Source of the DNA: Telluribacter humicola
GTDB lineage: Bacteria > Bacteroidota > Bacteroidia > Cytophagales > Spirosomataceae
DNA length: 64,000 nt
Direction: 5' to 3'
NCBI RefSeq assembly: GCF_017355935.1
Contig: NZ_JAFIQT010000003.1
Location: 62,001-126,000, forward strand
Shown here: positions 47,210 to 56,376 of the stretch, in pieces
How the letters are laid out: each line of letters opens with the position of its first letter
How positions within the stretch are numbered: the first letter of the stretch is position 1
Position numbers and translations under genes: made by a program
The notes under the pieces: model-generated
Databases searched by the model: none
Told to the model about the DNA's origin: nothing
The model's input: the letters and a program-made list of their open reading frames with translations, nothing else

Positions 47210-49262
47210 GCCCGAAGCCCGGAAGCGTAACCGGGTAGCCCGTCTGGTAAATGAAGTTACCCGCCACCGACCATTTCGGGCTTAGCTTATAGTTTAGTAC
47301 CAGCGACAGGTTATGCGGACGGTCGTAGCGGGCCGGGTACCAGTTGACGTTGTTGATCTGGTCAAAGCGCCGCTCACTCCGGGAATAAGTGTAGGCCAGC
47401 CAGCCGGTCAGATCCCCCTGCTTCTTCTGCACAAATCCCTCCACGCCCCGCATCACGCCCACGCCCCGGGTCAGCACCAGATCCTGCCAGTTGCTCTTGA
47501 AGTCAGAGATGACATTGGAGCCCTGCGGGTAGTCAATCAGGTCAATCATCCGCTTGCGGTACAGCTCGATAGAGGCTGTCCACATCCCCTTAGTACCAAT
47601 ATCCCACTGCCAGCCCAGGTCTATTTGCTCACTGCTCACGGGAGCTACCTTGTCCGTAGCGGGTACCCAGATGTCATTGGGGAAGCCTGCCCCATTGGAG
47701 GTGAGCTGGTGGCTGTACTGCCGCATACGGCTAAAGCCCAGCCGGAGCGTGTGCCGCTCGTGAAAAGGCACGCCCACCGACAGCCGGGGATCAATGCCGT
47801 AGTAGGTCTGTTCTTCTACCTTGAACTGCGATAGACGCAGCCCCAGGTTTATTTTCAGGTAGTTGGTAGGTTCGTAGTCATTCTCCATGTACCAGGCACT
47901 CTCCACCGCCGGAATCTGCTTGCTGGCATTGTCAACCGTAAGCGTCGGCTGGCTGGAGTCCACAATACTGATGCGGCCGGGGTAGTAGTTGTGCCAGATA
48001 CGCTCTACTCCCGTGCGCAGGGTATAGCGGTGGCTGGGGGTGTATTCCAGCGCGGCTTTCAGGCCCCAGTCATCGATGGTGTTGCTCAGGGTGTACTCAT
48101 TGCGCAGCACCACATCATCTGACACGGGAGCCCGGTTGATATTCTGCATCCGGTAGTTGAAGTGGCTGTAGTAGCCGATCACCTTGCCGAACAGCTTAGG
48201 GGTGATGATCCGGTTATAGCGCAGGGTAGCCGTAGTGTTGGACCAGTCCAGAGCGGTCCGGTCCAGGTCACCCCGGCTGGATTGTTCATTGGTGCTGAAA
48301 TTATCCTTGTTATTGTACAGGCTCAGGTGCAGCTGGTCCTTGGTGCTGATCCGGTAGTTGAGCTTGGCGTTGACATCGTAGAACCACAGGCTGGTAAACT
48401 CATCAACGGCTTTACCCGACCACTGCTTAATGTACCGGGGTAGAAAAAGCAGAGAAGTATTCATCTGGCGGGCCGCCAGCATGTAGGAAGCTTTGTTGGA
48501 TTTGATAGGGCCTTCCAGTAGTACGCGGGAGCTCAGCAGGCCCACCGACAGCTCCTGGCTGTGCTTCTGATAATTACCATCTTTCATGGTAATATCTACT
48601 ACTGACGAGGCCCGGCCACCGTAACGGGCGGGAAAGCCGCCTTTGTAGAGGTCAATGTTTTTGATGGCATCGGGGTTGAACACCGACAGAAAGCCAAAGA
48701 CGTGGGAAGGATTGTAGAGCGGAGCCTCGTCCAGCAGCATCAGGTTCTGATCGGGACTTCCGCCGCGAACGTACAGGCCGGAGCTTCCTTCCTGTCCCAC
48801 CATCACGCCGGGTGTATACGACAGCGCCTTCATCAGATCTGCTTCCCCAAATAGCATCGGTAATTTTTTCAGGATTGGAATGGGGATGGAGAACCTGCCG
48901 TTTATAAAACCAGGTGCCCGGTTTTCTTTCACAACTACTTCATTGAGCTGTGCCCCAGAAAGCTCCACGGTCAGTAAGGTATCCTTTTCCAGATCCAGAC
49001 TGAGCAGTTGAGACTGGTAGCCCACATAGCTAACCTGAATAGTAGTAGCTCCCGAAGGTACGCTGAGGCTGAAATAGCCATACTGGTTGGTGGTGGTACC
49101 TAGCTGATGGGTTTTGGCATGAACCGAAGCACCCACCAGACCTTCGCCACTGCCAGCTTCGAGTACTTTGCCTGAAATGGTAACGGTGCGCGATTGGGCC
49201 TGGGCTTGAATGAAACTAAGGAAAAAGAATATTGGTAGGAGGTACTTCATAGAGAGGTGCAT
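47115..49262 (-). CDS. TonB-dependent receptor with carboxypeptidase-like domain, frameshifted near its end
   Basis: Outer-membrane receptor. After the signal peptide (best from ATG 49250, MKYLLPIFFFLSFIQAQAQ) come a CarboxypepD_reg-like domain (VTISGKVLEAGSGEGLVGAS), a plug (LPMLFGEADLMKALSYTPGV, GLYVRGGSPDQNLMLLDEAP) and a barrel. The frame is normal to FIYQTGYPVTLP and then reads into unrelated residues before a stop. Deleting one base gives GYPVTLPASGVDLSGRP and joins the fragment at 46898-47209, for about 790 residues in all. As it stands the last strands and the C-terminal aromatic are lost. Confidence 0.85.
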   Translation of the reverse strand: MHLSMKYLLPIFFFLSFIQAQAQSRTVTISGKVLEAGSGEGLVGASVHAKTHQLGTTTNQYGYFSLSVPSGATTIQVSYVGYQSQLLSLDLEKDTLLTVELSGAQLNEVVVKENRAPGFINGRFSIPIPILKKLPMLFGEADLMKALSYTPGVMVGQEGSSGLYVRGGSPDQNLMLLDEAPLYNPSHVFGFLSVFNPDAIKNIDLYKGGFPARYGGRASSVVDITMKDGNYQKHSQELSVGLLSSRVLLEGPIKSNKASYMLAARQMNTSLLFLPRYIKQWSGKAVDEFTSLWFYDVNAKLNYRISTKDQLHLSLYNNKDNFSTNEQSSRGDLDRTALDWSNTTATLRYNRIITPKLFGKVIGYYSHFNYRMQNINRAPVSDDVVLRNEYTLSNTIDDWGLKAALEYTPSHRYTLRTGVERIWHNYYPGRISIVDSSQPTLTVDNASKQIPAVESAWYMENDYEPTNYLKINLGLRLSQFKVEEQTYYGIDPRLSVGVPFHERHTLRLGFSRMRQYSHQLTSNGAGFPNDIWVPATDKVAPVSSEQIDLGWQWDIGTKGMWTASIELYRKRMIDLIDYPQGSNVISDFKSNWQDLVLTRGVGVMRGVEGFVQKKQGDLTGWLAYTYSRSERRFDQINNVNWYPARYDRPHNLSLVLNYKLSPKWSVAGNFIYQTGYPVTLPGFGRGPQWPPHRHLHRAQQPPYAGLPPAGRRLYI

Positions 49263-49468
49263 AAGTGGACAGTTCAGGTTGAGGATGCCTCCTCGGCTGC
49301 TATCGTTGCAACACTACCTTCCATTTAAGCTTTTTTAACATTTGATTACGGGAGCAGGCAGTGTTGCGTTATCGCTTCTGTTGATACCTACTTTGCCGCT
49401 CACTTCATCTAAATAGGCCTTCTTACAGAAAGTGAAAGTTTAGTAGAGTCGATACCTGAGGCCCATTA

Positions 49469-50263
49469 TTACACTGGTACCAGTAGCACCTGTCTGGGAA
49501 GAAAATCTATAGGTGGTCCCCACGTGTCTTCTACTACCTGGCCTTCCCGCAGAAGCACTGTAGCTGGCCCAAATAATCGCTTAGCGGCCACTGTAAGTCC
49601 CAATTTTCTCAGGAAGAACCAGTTCAGTTCCATGCCTACCTCTCCCGTTACAAAACTAGACTTCTTTGTATGAGTCGCCGTTATAGTGTAGGTGAGCATT
49701 GAGCCATCAGGTAAACCTAATCCCCCCTGTCCACGCATGGGACCGGCAAAAGAGATACCATCTTTTCTGTACCAACTATAACCTACGCCCAAGGTACCCA
49801 GCACGCTAATCTTTTTGGAAGGACGCCACACCATCACCTTTCCGGTCACTGGTATATGCATGTAGCTGATGCGTAGCCCTTCCCCGAAGCCAGAACCTGC
49901 CGGGGCTCCAAAGGAGTTGTGGAGGTCAAATCGGTACGAATTATAAACTCCCAACCCTTTTAGTCCCATTTCTACTTCCCACTTATCCCGGTAGTTGAAA
50001 CCGGCAATCAGGCCTGCTTTGGCGTTCAGGCCGTATGGGGCTGGCGAAAAGAACTCACCTCCTGCCAGATGGGAGCGCACACGGAAGGAACTGGCTTCTA
50101 CCCTGACATAGTAGTGGCTTTTTGTTCGGCCATAGATGAGGCTGGAATCAGGCTTCGGCCTGGGGAGTGATGGGGCGTAGTACTCATCCTGAGCATGTAC
50201 CATACCAACAGATACTACTATCAGAAACACCAACAGTAGATTACAGAATGAAGTATTTGACAT
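49469..50263 (-). CDS. Outer-membrane beta-barrel protein with a frameshifted last strand
   Basis: A 264-residue exported protein (signal near GMVHAQ) with barrel-like strands (AGLIAGFNYRDKWEVEMGLKGL, FVTGEVGMELNWFFLRKLGL). It ends PPIDFLPRQVLLVPV, which is not a barrel end. One extra T in the run of four at 49502-49505 (A on the plus strand) would give FSSQTGATGTSVIMGLRYRL and Y, then stop at 49440, a perfect terminal strand. I start at ATG 50263; a TTG one codon earlier is less likely. Unknown function, no named family recognised. Confidence 0.65.
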   Translation of the reverse strand: MSNTSFCNLLLVFLIVVSVGMVHAQDEYYAPSLPRPKPDSSLIYGRTKSHYYVRVEASSFRVRSHLAGGEFFSPAPYGLNAKAGLIAGFNYRDKWEVEMGLKGLGVYNSYRFDLHNSFGAPAGSGFGEGLRISYMHIPVTGKVMVWRPSKKISVLGTLGVGYSWYRKDGISFAGPMRGQGGLGLPDGSMLTYTITATHTKKSSFVTGEVGMELNWFFLRKLGLTVAAKRLFGPATVLLREGQVVEDTWGPPIDFLPRQVLLVPV

Positions 50264-50457
50264 CAATAGTTTAAGTTAGTGGTAGTAGTGACCACATGTT
50301 GTTTTATATAGAAGAGGGGCACTTTTCTGGTTATACGTGCAGGCAAGCTAGAAGCTAACAGCAGCTTCGAAATATGTAACGTCCTGTCATAGTTTCCAAA
50401 CTGCCAGAAACGGCTTATCGTCGGGTATAGTTAATTCATCTTAACCTAGGTTAGCAT

Positions 50458-51051
50458 CTAAAACTGATAACCTACATTCAAGCCTATGTTAGCTACCGTT
50501 CCGCCACTTGTATAATTCTGGAAGGATGCTCTTATTCCAGTACTCCACCCGCGGTCAAGAGTTACTTCGCCTTCAAGTACTACGGTATACCCCACTGCCC
50601 AATAGTTCATAGGACGCGTATAATTCAAATCAATGGCATAAGTAGCCTGATCAGTGGGATGTTCCGGAATTGGGCCGACGAGAGAATACCCATGGGAAGT
50701 TGGCAATGAACTGGATGTATAGCGTAATGAAGGACCAATACCTAGTCGAATCTTGCTCCGATCAAACCACATAGGTGATACAAAAAAGTTAGGGTCAAGA
50801 GAGATAGAAGCCTTGGTGAATCGTGCATATCCCTCATCTCTGGAACCATACCCTACGTGCAGGGATGGTGCAAAGGTTACATAGGGGTTAAGGCTTTGAT
50901 TATATTCATTGTAGTAGTTAAACCCTACCATATCACCGGTACCAAATAGTACATAGGATACACCTGCTTTGACACTATGGCGGGTACCCATCTGACAAAT
51001 ACCCCAGTAGCTGTTGAATAATAGAGCAAGAACAAGGAATAGCTTCTTCAT
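50458..51051 (-). CDS. Outer-membrane beta-barrel protein, unknown function
   Basis: A 197-residue protein with signal peptide MKKLFLVLALLFNSYWGICQ and strands ending in the terminal NIGLNVGYQF. Unlike its neighbours it is intact. It resembles small porin-like proteins and I see no enzymatic motif. It sits 191 bases before the preceding barrel gene and 65 bases after the paralogue pair, on the same strand. Confidence 0.65.
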   Translation of the reverse strand: MKKLFLVLALLFNSYWGICQMGTRHSVKAGVSYVLFGTGDMVGFNYYNEYNQSLNPYVTFAPSLHVGYGSRDEGYARFTKASISLDPNFFVSPMWFDRSKIRLGIGPSLRYTSSSLPTSHGYSLVGPIPEHPTDQATYAIDLNYTRPMNYWAVGYTVVLEGEVTLDRGWSTGIRASFQNYTSGGTVANIGLNVGYQF

Positions 51052-51116
51052 GAAGTAGATTTTGTTGGTGATAAAGGGTTAATAATAATGTGGCAATACG
51101 GGATATAAATGCTCTA

Positions 51117-51743
51117 TCAAAACCGGCACACCAGCTGTGTCTGGAGGCTGTATTGGAAGGTACGTGCACCTATCCAATTTTTTGCTTCATAAGTAAATAC
51201 TGGCTGTATAATGAGCGACAGGTGTTCGTTAAGCTGGTACTTCAAACCAGCACCCAGGAATAATCTTATACGCACTGACTGCACTCTACTACCAAAGTTA
51301 ACCCCTACTTCTTCACCTGGAACGCCGTAGTTCCAATACTTCCAATTGTGAAGTTGAGTACCTGCAGAAAAATAGGGAGACAGTCGCTTTTGGTTAGTTT
51401 GATAGTTTAACAAGATGGGGATAGAGAAATAATGGGACTGGGAAATAAAGTTGGATTCTTTACGTGAATCGTCAGTCCACTCTAGCAATAGACCAGATGA
51501 GGCAGACCACCGGTCAGAAAAATGATAATGGAGCATAGCGCCCAGGGGTAAGCTAGTATGATGACTACGATAGCGCCCTCCCTGGTCGTTGTAAGAAGAA
51601 GTCTTAATATAACTCGGAGCCAGTAGGGCAGACATTGACAATTTACTCTGTGCCCTGGCAGTGGGCAAACCTATCGCCAGCCAGCACATTAATGCACAAA
51701 TAACTCCAAACCTTTTCCACACGGTATTACCAAATGCTTTCAT
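51117..51743 (-). CDS. PorT-like outer-membrane barrel, second of a paralogue pair
   Basis: A 208-residue exported protein with signal ending TARAQ, followed by SKLSMSALLAPSYI. Conserved barrel segments are DRWSASSGLLLEW, YFSIPILLNYQ and KRLSPYFSAGTQ, and it ends in LVCRF. It is a paralogue of the gene upstream (51740-52357), with which it shares a 4-base ATGA overlap, so the two are made together. The SIPILLNY plus SPYFSAG pattern is found in the PorT/outer-membrane-beta-barrel family. Confidence 0.7.
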   Translation of the reverse strand: MKAFGNTVWKRFGVICALMCWLAIGLPTARAQSKLSMSALLAPSYIKTSSYNDQGGRYRSHHTSLPLGAMLHYHFSDRWSASSGLLLEWTDDSRKESNFISQSHYFSIPILLNYQTNQKRLSPYFSAGTQLHNWKYWNYGVPGEEVGVNFGSRVQSVRIRLFLGAGLKYQLNEHLSLIIQPVFTYEAKNWIGARTFQYSLQTQLVCRF

Positions 51744-52357
51744 AGTTTTGACTTTACGGGAAAAAGGTGGTACGAGAGCTGCGCCTGAAAACTCAGCTGA
51801 CGCTTAGCAGGGAATGAAGGATACTCTTCTTTTTCATGTCGATCTGATCCCAATACAAGAGTTGGTTGGGCTATAACAGTCAGCCTGGGACTTAGCTGAT
51901 AGGAAACACCCGCTCCGAGCATGGTCTTAGCGGCCATACGCGACTTATATAATCCTGTTTCTTTGGAGAGTATCACCCCTCCGGAAAAATAAGGAGACAC
52001 TTTTCTTGAGGAAGGACGCATATTGAGCAGAAGCGGAATATTCATATATTCTTCCTGGGATCGAAAGAAATTAAAAAAGTCACCATACTGACCCTTTACT
52101 TTGCCCCACTGGTACCAGTACCCCGTAGTAAGCGACCAAACCGGAGTGAAGTGGTAGTTGATGTTAGCTCCAATAGTAAGGCCGGTACCATACTTGAACA
52201 GAAGATAGTTCTGCTTTTGTGAATCTGAATAAGAAGAAAAGGGAGCTACGGTAGGAGCTATCGATAGCTTGCTTTGCGCCCAGACACTATTGAAAAGGGA
52301 ACTGGTAAAACTGGTAAAGAACAGAAATAGTACGGGCCAATGGCGTAGAGATAGCAT
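51740..52357 (-). CDS. PorT-like outer-membrane barrel, first of a paralogue pair
   Basis: A 205-residue exported protein (signal near SVWAQ), followed by SKLSIAPTVAPFSSY. It has the same segment order as its neighbour: PVWSLTTGYWYQW, YMNIPLLLNMRP, RKVSPYFSGGVIL and a long final hairpin. It starts the leftward run of envelope genes. Identity to the neighbour is moderate, so the duplication is not recent. Confidence 0.7.
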   Translation of the reverse strand: MLSLRHWPVLFLFFTSFTSSLFNSVWAQSKLSIAPTVAPFSSYSDSQKQNYLLFKYGTGLTIGANINYHFTPVWSLTTGYWYQWGKVKGQYGDFFNFFRSQEEYMNIPLLLNMRPSSRKVSPYFSGGVILSKETGLYKSRMAAKTMLGAGVSYQLSPRLTVIAQPTLVLGSDRHEKEEYPSFPAKRQLSFQAQLSYHLFPVKSKL

Positions 52358-52474
52358 TTGAAGAAACTCTGGTTGTTCTCATAAAAGCACAAGAACCAAC
52401 TTTTTGTCACTCCCGCCAACTATTTTATTCAAAACTTATTTAACGGTTTCCGATGAGCGTAGCTGGTAAAAAAG

Positions 52475-52507
52475 CAGGCTCCCAGTCTATTCAATACCGG
52501 GAGCCTG
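52475..52507 (-). terminator. Terminator of the beta-hydroxyacid dehydrogenase gene
   Basis: CAGGCTCCC / GGGAGCCTG with a 15-base loop. On the minus strand the stem is followed by a run of T (GCTTTTTTACC). Confidence 0.75.
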
Positions 52508-52525
52508 AGTACTTCTAAGAGATCC

Positions 52526-53404
52526 TTAGAGACCTGCGTCATCTGAGACGCCCTGCGCGAGAGCAGTCCAGTCGAGGTGGTCGCGGCCTTTGGCTCGGGC
52601 CGAGATGAGCCGGTCGCGTAGCATGCTCGCCAGGGGCATAGGTGACTGTACCTCCGACGCTGTTTCGAGTACCAGGTTGAGGTCTTTCAGACCCAGCGGC
52701 AGCTTAAAGCCTACGGGTTCGTAAGTATTCTTAGCGATCATGCGGCCGTAGTTCTGGAAGATAGGCGCCGCAAAGAGCGTCTGCGTAAACATCTCATAAA
52801 TGGCCTGCCGGGCTATCCCACTCTTTTCGGCCATGGTAAAGGCCTCGGCCATCATCTCCATACTGGCGGCAATCATGTAGTTACCGGCGAGCTTGACCAC
52901 ATTGGCCGCCCCTACCTCATCGCCAAAGTCAAACAGGCCCTTTACCAGCGGCTGTACCACGGCTTGGGCCCGCTCCCTGGCCGCTGCTTCACCCGAAAGG
53001 CACAGATTACCTACCCGGGCGGACACCGCGTCGGGACGGGCAAAAATGGGAGCCGCTATGTAGGCTACGCCGTACTGGGCATGCTGGTCCGCGAGGCGGC
53101 GGGCAGTAGCCGGGGCGATGGTACTCATAGAAATATGCAGACCGCCTTCACCCAATCGTTCCAGTACTTCCTTACTGAAAGTGGCTTCCACCGCGGCATC
53201 GTCAGCGAGTACAGATATTACTACTCCGCCGGGTGTTACAGCCTCTTCGGGACTATCGGCTTCTGTGGCTCCCTGATCCAGCAGCGACTGAGCTTTTCCT
53301 TTAGTACGGTTCCATACGGTGAGTTCGTGGCCGTCCTGAATAAGGTTGGCGGCGATAGGCGTACCCAGGGTTCCTAGCCCCATAAAGGCAATTTTTTCGG
53401 ACAT
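52526..53404 (-). CDS. NAD(P)-dependent beta-hydroxyacid dehydrogenase (HIBADH/GLYR family)
   Basis: A 292-residue cytoplasmic dehydrogenase. The Rossmann motif GLGTLGTPIAANL is at residues 9-21, the family-wide KLAGN (with catalytic lysine) is near 170, and the C-terminal helical domain follows (GLKDLNLVLETA). The WNRTKGKA stretch after the second strand favours NADPH. The substrate could be glyoxylate, succinic semialdehyde or 3-hydroxyisobutyrate and cannot be told by eye. Two palindromes lie just upstream. Confidence 0.88.
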   Translation of the reverse strand: MSEKIAFMGLGTLGTPIAANLIQDGHELTVWNRTKGKAQSLLDQGATEADSPEEAVTPGGVVISVLADDAAVEATFSKEVLERLGEGGLHISMSTIAPATARRLADQHAQYGVAYIAAPIFARPDAVSARVGNLCLSGEAAARERAQAVVQPLVKGLFDFGDEVGAANVVKLAGNYMIAASMEMMAEAFTMAEKSGIARQAIYEMFTQTLFAAPIFQNYGRMIAKNTYEPVGFKLPLGLKDLNLVLETASEVQSPMPLASMLRDRLISARAKGRDHLDWTALAQGVSDDAGL

Positions 53405-53457
53405 GGATTTTAGCTATTAGTGGTTAGCAGGTCGTATTTAATTTCTGGATTTCGCTG

Positions 53458-53490
53458 ACCGGTTCCACGGTTTTGAACCGTGGAACCGGT
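53458..53490. repeat. REP-like palindrome 3
   Basis: A perfect 15-bp inverted repeat ACCGGTTCCACGGTT / AACCGTGGAACCGGT with loop TTG. It carries the family core CAC-n-GTT / AAC-n-GTG, with sequence different from palindromes 1, 2 and 4 but with complete pairing. It lies between two same-strand genes and has no T run behind it. Confidence 0.75.
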
Positions 53491-53498
53491 ATTAGTAG

Positions 53499-53533
53499 TA
53501 CCTATGGTACTGTGCAGAACTGTACCATAGGTA
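53499..53533. repeat. REP-like palindrome 4
   Basis: TACCTATGGTACTGT / ACTGTACCATAGGTA (14 of 15 positions pair) with loop GCAGA. The mismatch lies at the same site as in palindrome 1, directly before GT. GTAG stands directly 5' (53495-53498), as at palindrome 1. It lies 8 bases after palindrome 3, so the two form a tandem pair. Confidence 0.75.
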
Positions 53534-53546
53534 TCAGTATGACGTC

Positions 53547-55160
53547 CTACACCTGTATCACCCCTACATTAAAGGGTCGGGTAATAGGGGCGTGATTAGC
53601 GGCTTCGATACCCATGGATATTACCTTCCTTGATTCGACGGGATCAATGATACCATCTACCCACAGGCGGGCGGCGGCGTAGTAGGGCGATAGTTCCCGG
53701 TTATAGCGGTCAGTGATTTCTTTCAGTAGCTCCTGCTCGGCTTCGGGAGTTATTACTTCTCCCTTAGCTTTGAGCGAGGCCGTTTCGATCTGTAGCAGCG
53801 TCTTGGCCGCCGAGGCCCCACTCATCACCGCCATCTGGGCAGTAGGCCAGGCGTAGATCAGGCGCGGGTCGTAGGCCTTGCCGCACATGGCGTAGTTACC
53901 GGCTCCGTACGAGTTGCCTACAATGAAAGCAAACTTGGGTACTACCGAATTAGCTACCGCATTGACCATCTTGGCTCCGTCCTTGATGATGCCCCCCTGC
54001 TCGGCCCGGCTGCCTACCATAAAGCCCGATACATCGTGGAAGAACAGTAGCGGTATCTTTTTCTGATTACAGTTCATGATAAAGCGGGTGGCCTTGTCGG
54101 CCGAGTCAGCGTAGATCACGCCTCCCATCTGCATCTCGCCTTTACCCGATTTTACCATCTTGCGCTGATTGGCTACAATACCTACCGCCCAGCCGTCTAC
54201 CCGAGCGTAGGCACAGAGGATCGTCTTGCCGTAGTCGGGCTTGTACTCATCCAGCTCGCCCCTGTCCACGATGCACTCCAGTATATGGCGCATGTCGTAG
54301 GGCTTCATACGGTCAGCAGGAAGCAGGTCATAGAGTTCCTCCGGCTTTCGTGCGGAAGCTACCGGCTCCTTCCGGTCAAATCCTGCCTTGTCCGAATGTC
54401 CCAGCTTGTCCATGTGCCTCCTGATAGCGTCGAGGCAGCTCTGGTCGTCGGGGTACTTGTTGTCGGTCACGCCTGATATTTCACAGTGCATGGTAGCGCC
54501 CCCCAGAGTTTCGGCGTCCACATCTTCACCAATGGATGATTTCACCAGATACGGCCCCGCCAGGAATACCGAGCCGGTACCTTCCACGATCAGTGCCTCG
54601 TCGGACATGATGGGCAGGTAGGCCCCACCGGCCACGCAGCTACCCATAATGGCAGAGATCTGGACGATACCCATGGCTGACATCTGCGCGTTGTTCCGGA
54701 AGATGCGTCCGAAGTGTTCCTTATCCGCAAATACTTCCGACTGCATGGGCAGGTACACGCCAGCGCTATCCACGAGGTAGATGATGGGCAGGCGGTTTTC
54801 CATGGCTATCTCCTGCGCCCGCAGGTTTTTCTTGGCCGCGATGGGAAACCAGGCTCCGGCCTTGACGGTAGCATCGTTGGCTACTATCACACAGGGCCGG
54901 CCCGACACGTAGCCTATACCCACCACTACCCCACCCGAGGGGCAGCCGCCTTCGGCTTCGTACATGCCATCCCCCACAAAGGCCCCTACTTCCAGCAACT
55001 CTGAGTTGGGGTCGATGAGGTACTGGATGCGCTCGCGGGCGGTCAGCTTTCCTTTCTTATGCTGAGCTTCGATCTTTTTGGGTCCTCCTCCCAGCTTGAC
55101 GGTTTCGTAGCGTTGTTTAAGTTCTTCGAGTAGTTGATGAATAGTATCCTGAGTAGTCAT
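53547..55160 (-). CDS. Acyl-CoA carboxylase beta subunit (methylcrotonyl-CoA carboxylase-like)
   Basis: Carboxyltransferase subunit of a biotin-dependent acyl-CoA carboxylase, 537 residues, with two crotonase folds. N-half: QHKKGKLTARERIQYLIDP, acyl-CoA oxyanion region GAWFPIAAKKNLRAQEIA, and MGSCVAGGAYLPIMSDEA. C-half: PLLFFHDVSGFMVGSRAEQGG, VGNSYGAGNYAMCGKAYDPR and WPTAQMAVMSGASAA. Length and the GAGNYAMCGKAY stretch are nearer to MccB than to PccB. The biotin-carrying alpha subunit is not in the window. Confidence 0.9.
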   Translation of the reverse strand: MTTQDTIHQLLEELKQRYETVKLGGGPKKIEAQHKKGKLTARERIQYLIDPNSELLEVGAFVGDGMYEAEGGCPSGGVVVGIGYVSGRPCVIVANDATVKAGAWFPIAAKKNLRAQEIAMENRLPIIYLVDSAGVYLPMQSEVFADKEHFGRIFRNNAQMSAMGIVQISAIMGSCVAGGAYLPIMSDEALIVEGTGSVFLAGPYLVKSSIGEDVDAETLGGATMHCEISGVTDNKYPDDQSCLDAIRRHMDKLGHSDKAGFDRKEPVASARKPEELYDLLPADRMKPYDMRHILECIVDRGELDEYKPDYGKTILCAYARVDGWAVGIVANQRKMVKSGKGEMQMGGVIYADSADKATRFIMNCNQKKIPLLFFHDVSGFMVGSRAEQGGIIKDGAKMVNAVANSVVPKFAFIVGNSYGAGNYAMCGKAYDPRLIYAWPTAQMAVMSGASAAKTLLQIETASLKAKGEVITPEAEQELLKEITDRYNRELSPYYAAARLWVDGIIDPVESRKVISMGIEAANHAPITRPFNVGVIQV

Positions 55161-55272
55161 TGGGCTTGATGAAGTGTATTTTGGAACAAATGGAATAGTC
55201 GGGTAGCCCCTGATGTTGCCACCCGTGAATATATTATAAAACCATATCCTTTTCCATTGTTCTAAAATAAAG

Positions 55273-55300
55273 AAGACGTCCGGCTCTCGCCAGACGTCTT
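55273..55300 (-). terminator. Terminator-like hairpin near the MCE gene end
   Basis: AAGACGTCcGG / CCaGACGTCTT around CTCTCG, downstream of the minus-strand MCE gene (which ends at 55333). On the minus strand the following bases are CTTTATTTTAG. Confidence 0.75.
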
Positions 55301-55332
55301 CCTGTTGTATCTATCAGCTATGTCAGCCCCGG

Positions 55333-56325
55333 TTATTGTGCCGGTTCGGGATCCAGCGACTTTATTCTGACGGTAGTATCTATGGCTACTTCGGCAGTAC
55401 CTTTATCCTTCTTCCCGAATACCGAGAAATGAATGTAACGACTAGGATTCTCCCGCAGATTGGTCATCAGCTTATTCATGCTGAGCAGGGTGTAGTTCAG
55501 GTTATTGTAGAGGGCCTCATCATTAGCCAGCTTGCCCAACGTACCATCTCCGGACTTGATCTCTGTCAGAATGCCCTTCATCTCAGTAATAGTCTGACGG
55601 GTGGCAGCGAGGGTTTCACCCAATCGGAGGGCATTCAGCGAGTCAGCAAACGTGTTGGTCTTAGCCAATATCGGTTTTAGCTGCTTTTCAGTCTGGACCA
55701 GCGAATTCGTCAACTGATTGAGGTTAGCCGTCAGAGCCGCGATATTGGCGCGGTTATCTTCCAGGGTACCTTTTAGTACCTGACCAGTTTGATCGTAGTT
55801 ACGAAGTACCTGATTGAGAATAGTACCGGTTTCGCGGAACCCCAGGGCTACCACGTTCAGATGAGCCATAAGTGAGTCGGCCTGATCGATTACCGGCAGG
55901 GCCTTCTCCTGTAGTAAAGATGAGATACCGGCCTCCTTCTTACCTACCAGCGTATCCTGGCCATTAAGCACCGGACCGGTTGAAGCCATATCCAGCCGGA
56001 TGACCTTACCTCCCAGCAGACCTCCATCGTCAAGTACCGCTACAGTACCCTGATGTACCTGTATGTCTTTGTTAACATCGAGAGTCACCAGCAGGTGGTT
56101 ACCTCTATTCTGCATGATAGTAATCTCACTCACGCGCCCTATTGATAAACCGTTAAGTAATACAGGGTTAGATGCTGTAAGACCATCTATATTATCATAA
56201 ACAACGTAGTATTTGTTAGTGCGGGAAAAGAGATCAGAACCTTTTAAAAAATTAAAGCCGAAGTACAGCATCGTCATAGTAACGACAGCCAGTAATCCGA
56301 CTTTTGCTTCCTTTGATATTTTCAT
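55333..56325 (-). CDS. MlaD/MCE-domain protein, lipid transport
   Basis: A 330-residue protein anchored in the inner membrane by one N-terminal helix (VGLLAVVTMTMLYFGFNFLKG) with an MCE domain (about 35-115: YYVVYDNIDGLTASNPVLLNGLSIGRV). A long helical region follows (coiled, Q/N/T-rich), as in periplasmic phospholipid-transport subunits that work with an MlaE/MlaF ABC transporter. Those partners are not here. It is probably co-transcribed with the amidase gene, which ends 51 bases upstream. Confidence 0.9.
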   Translation of the reverse strand: MKISKEAKVGLLAVVTMTMLYFGFNFLKGSDLFSRTNKYYVVYDNIDGLTASNPVLLNGLSIGRVSEITIMQNRGNHLLVTLDVNKDIQVHQGTVAVLDDGGLLGGKVIRLDMASTGPVLNGQDTLVGKKEAGISSLLQEKALPVIDQADSLMAHLNVVALGFRETGTILNQVLRNYDQTGQVLKGTLEDNRANIAALTANLNQLTNSLVQTEKQLKPILAKTNTFADSLNALRLGETLAATRQTITEMKGILTEIKSGDGTLGKLANDEALYNNLNYTLLSMNKLMTNLRENPSRYIHFSVFGKKDKGTAEVAIDTTVRIKSLDPEPAQ

Positions 56326-56376
56326 GGACTAGTAGTGATGACAGAACTAATTGCTATTTTCGCTACGAAAATACAA

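Noticed and set aside
53458-53533. The tandem hairpins as terminators or as a CRISPR remnant.
   Set aside because: No T run follows either stem, and the two differ in sequence and lack equal spacers; the match with the RAYT-flanking palindromes is a better explanation.
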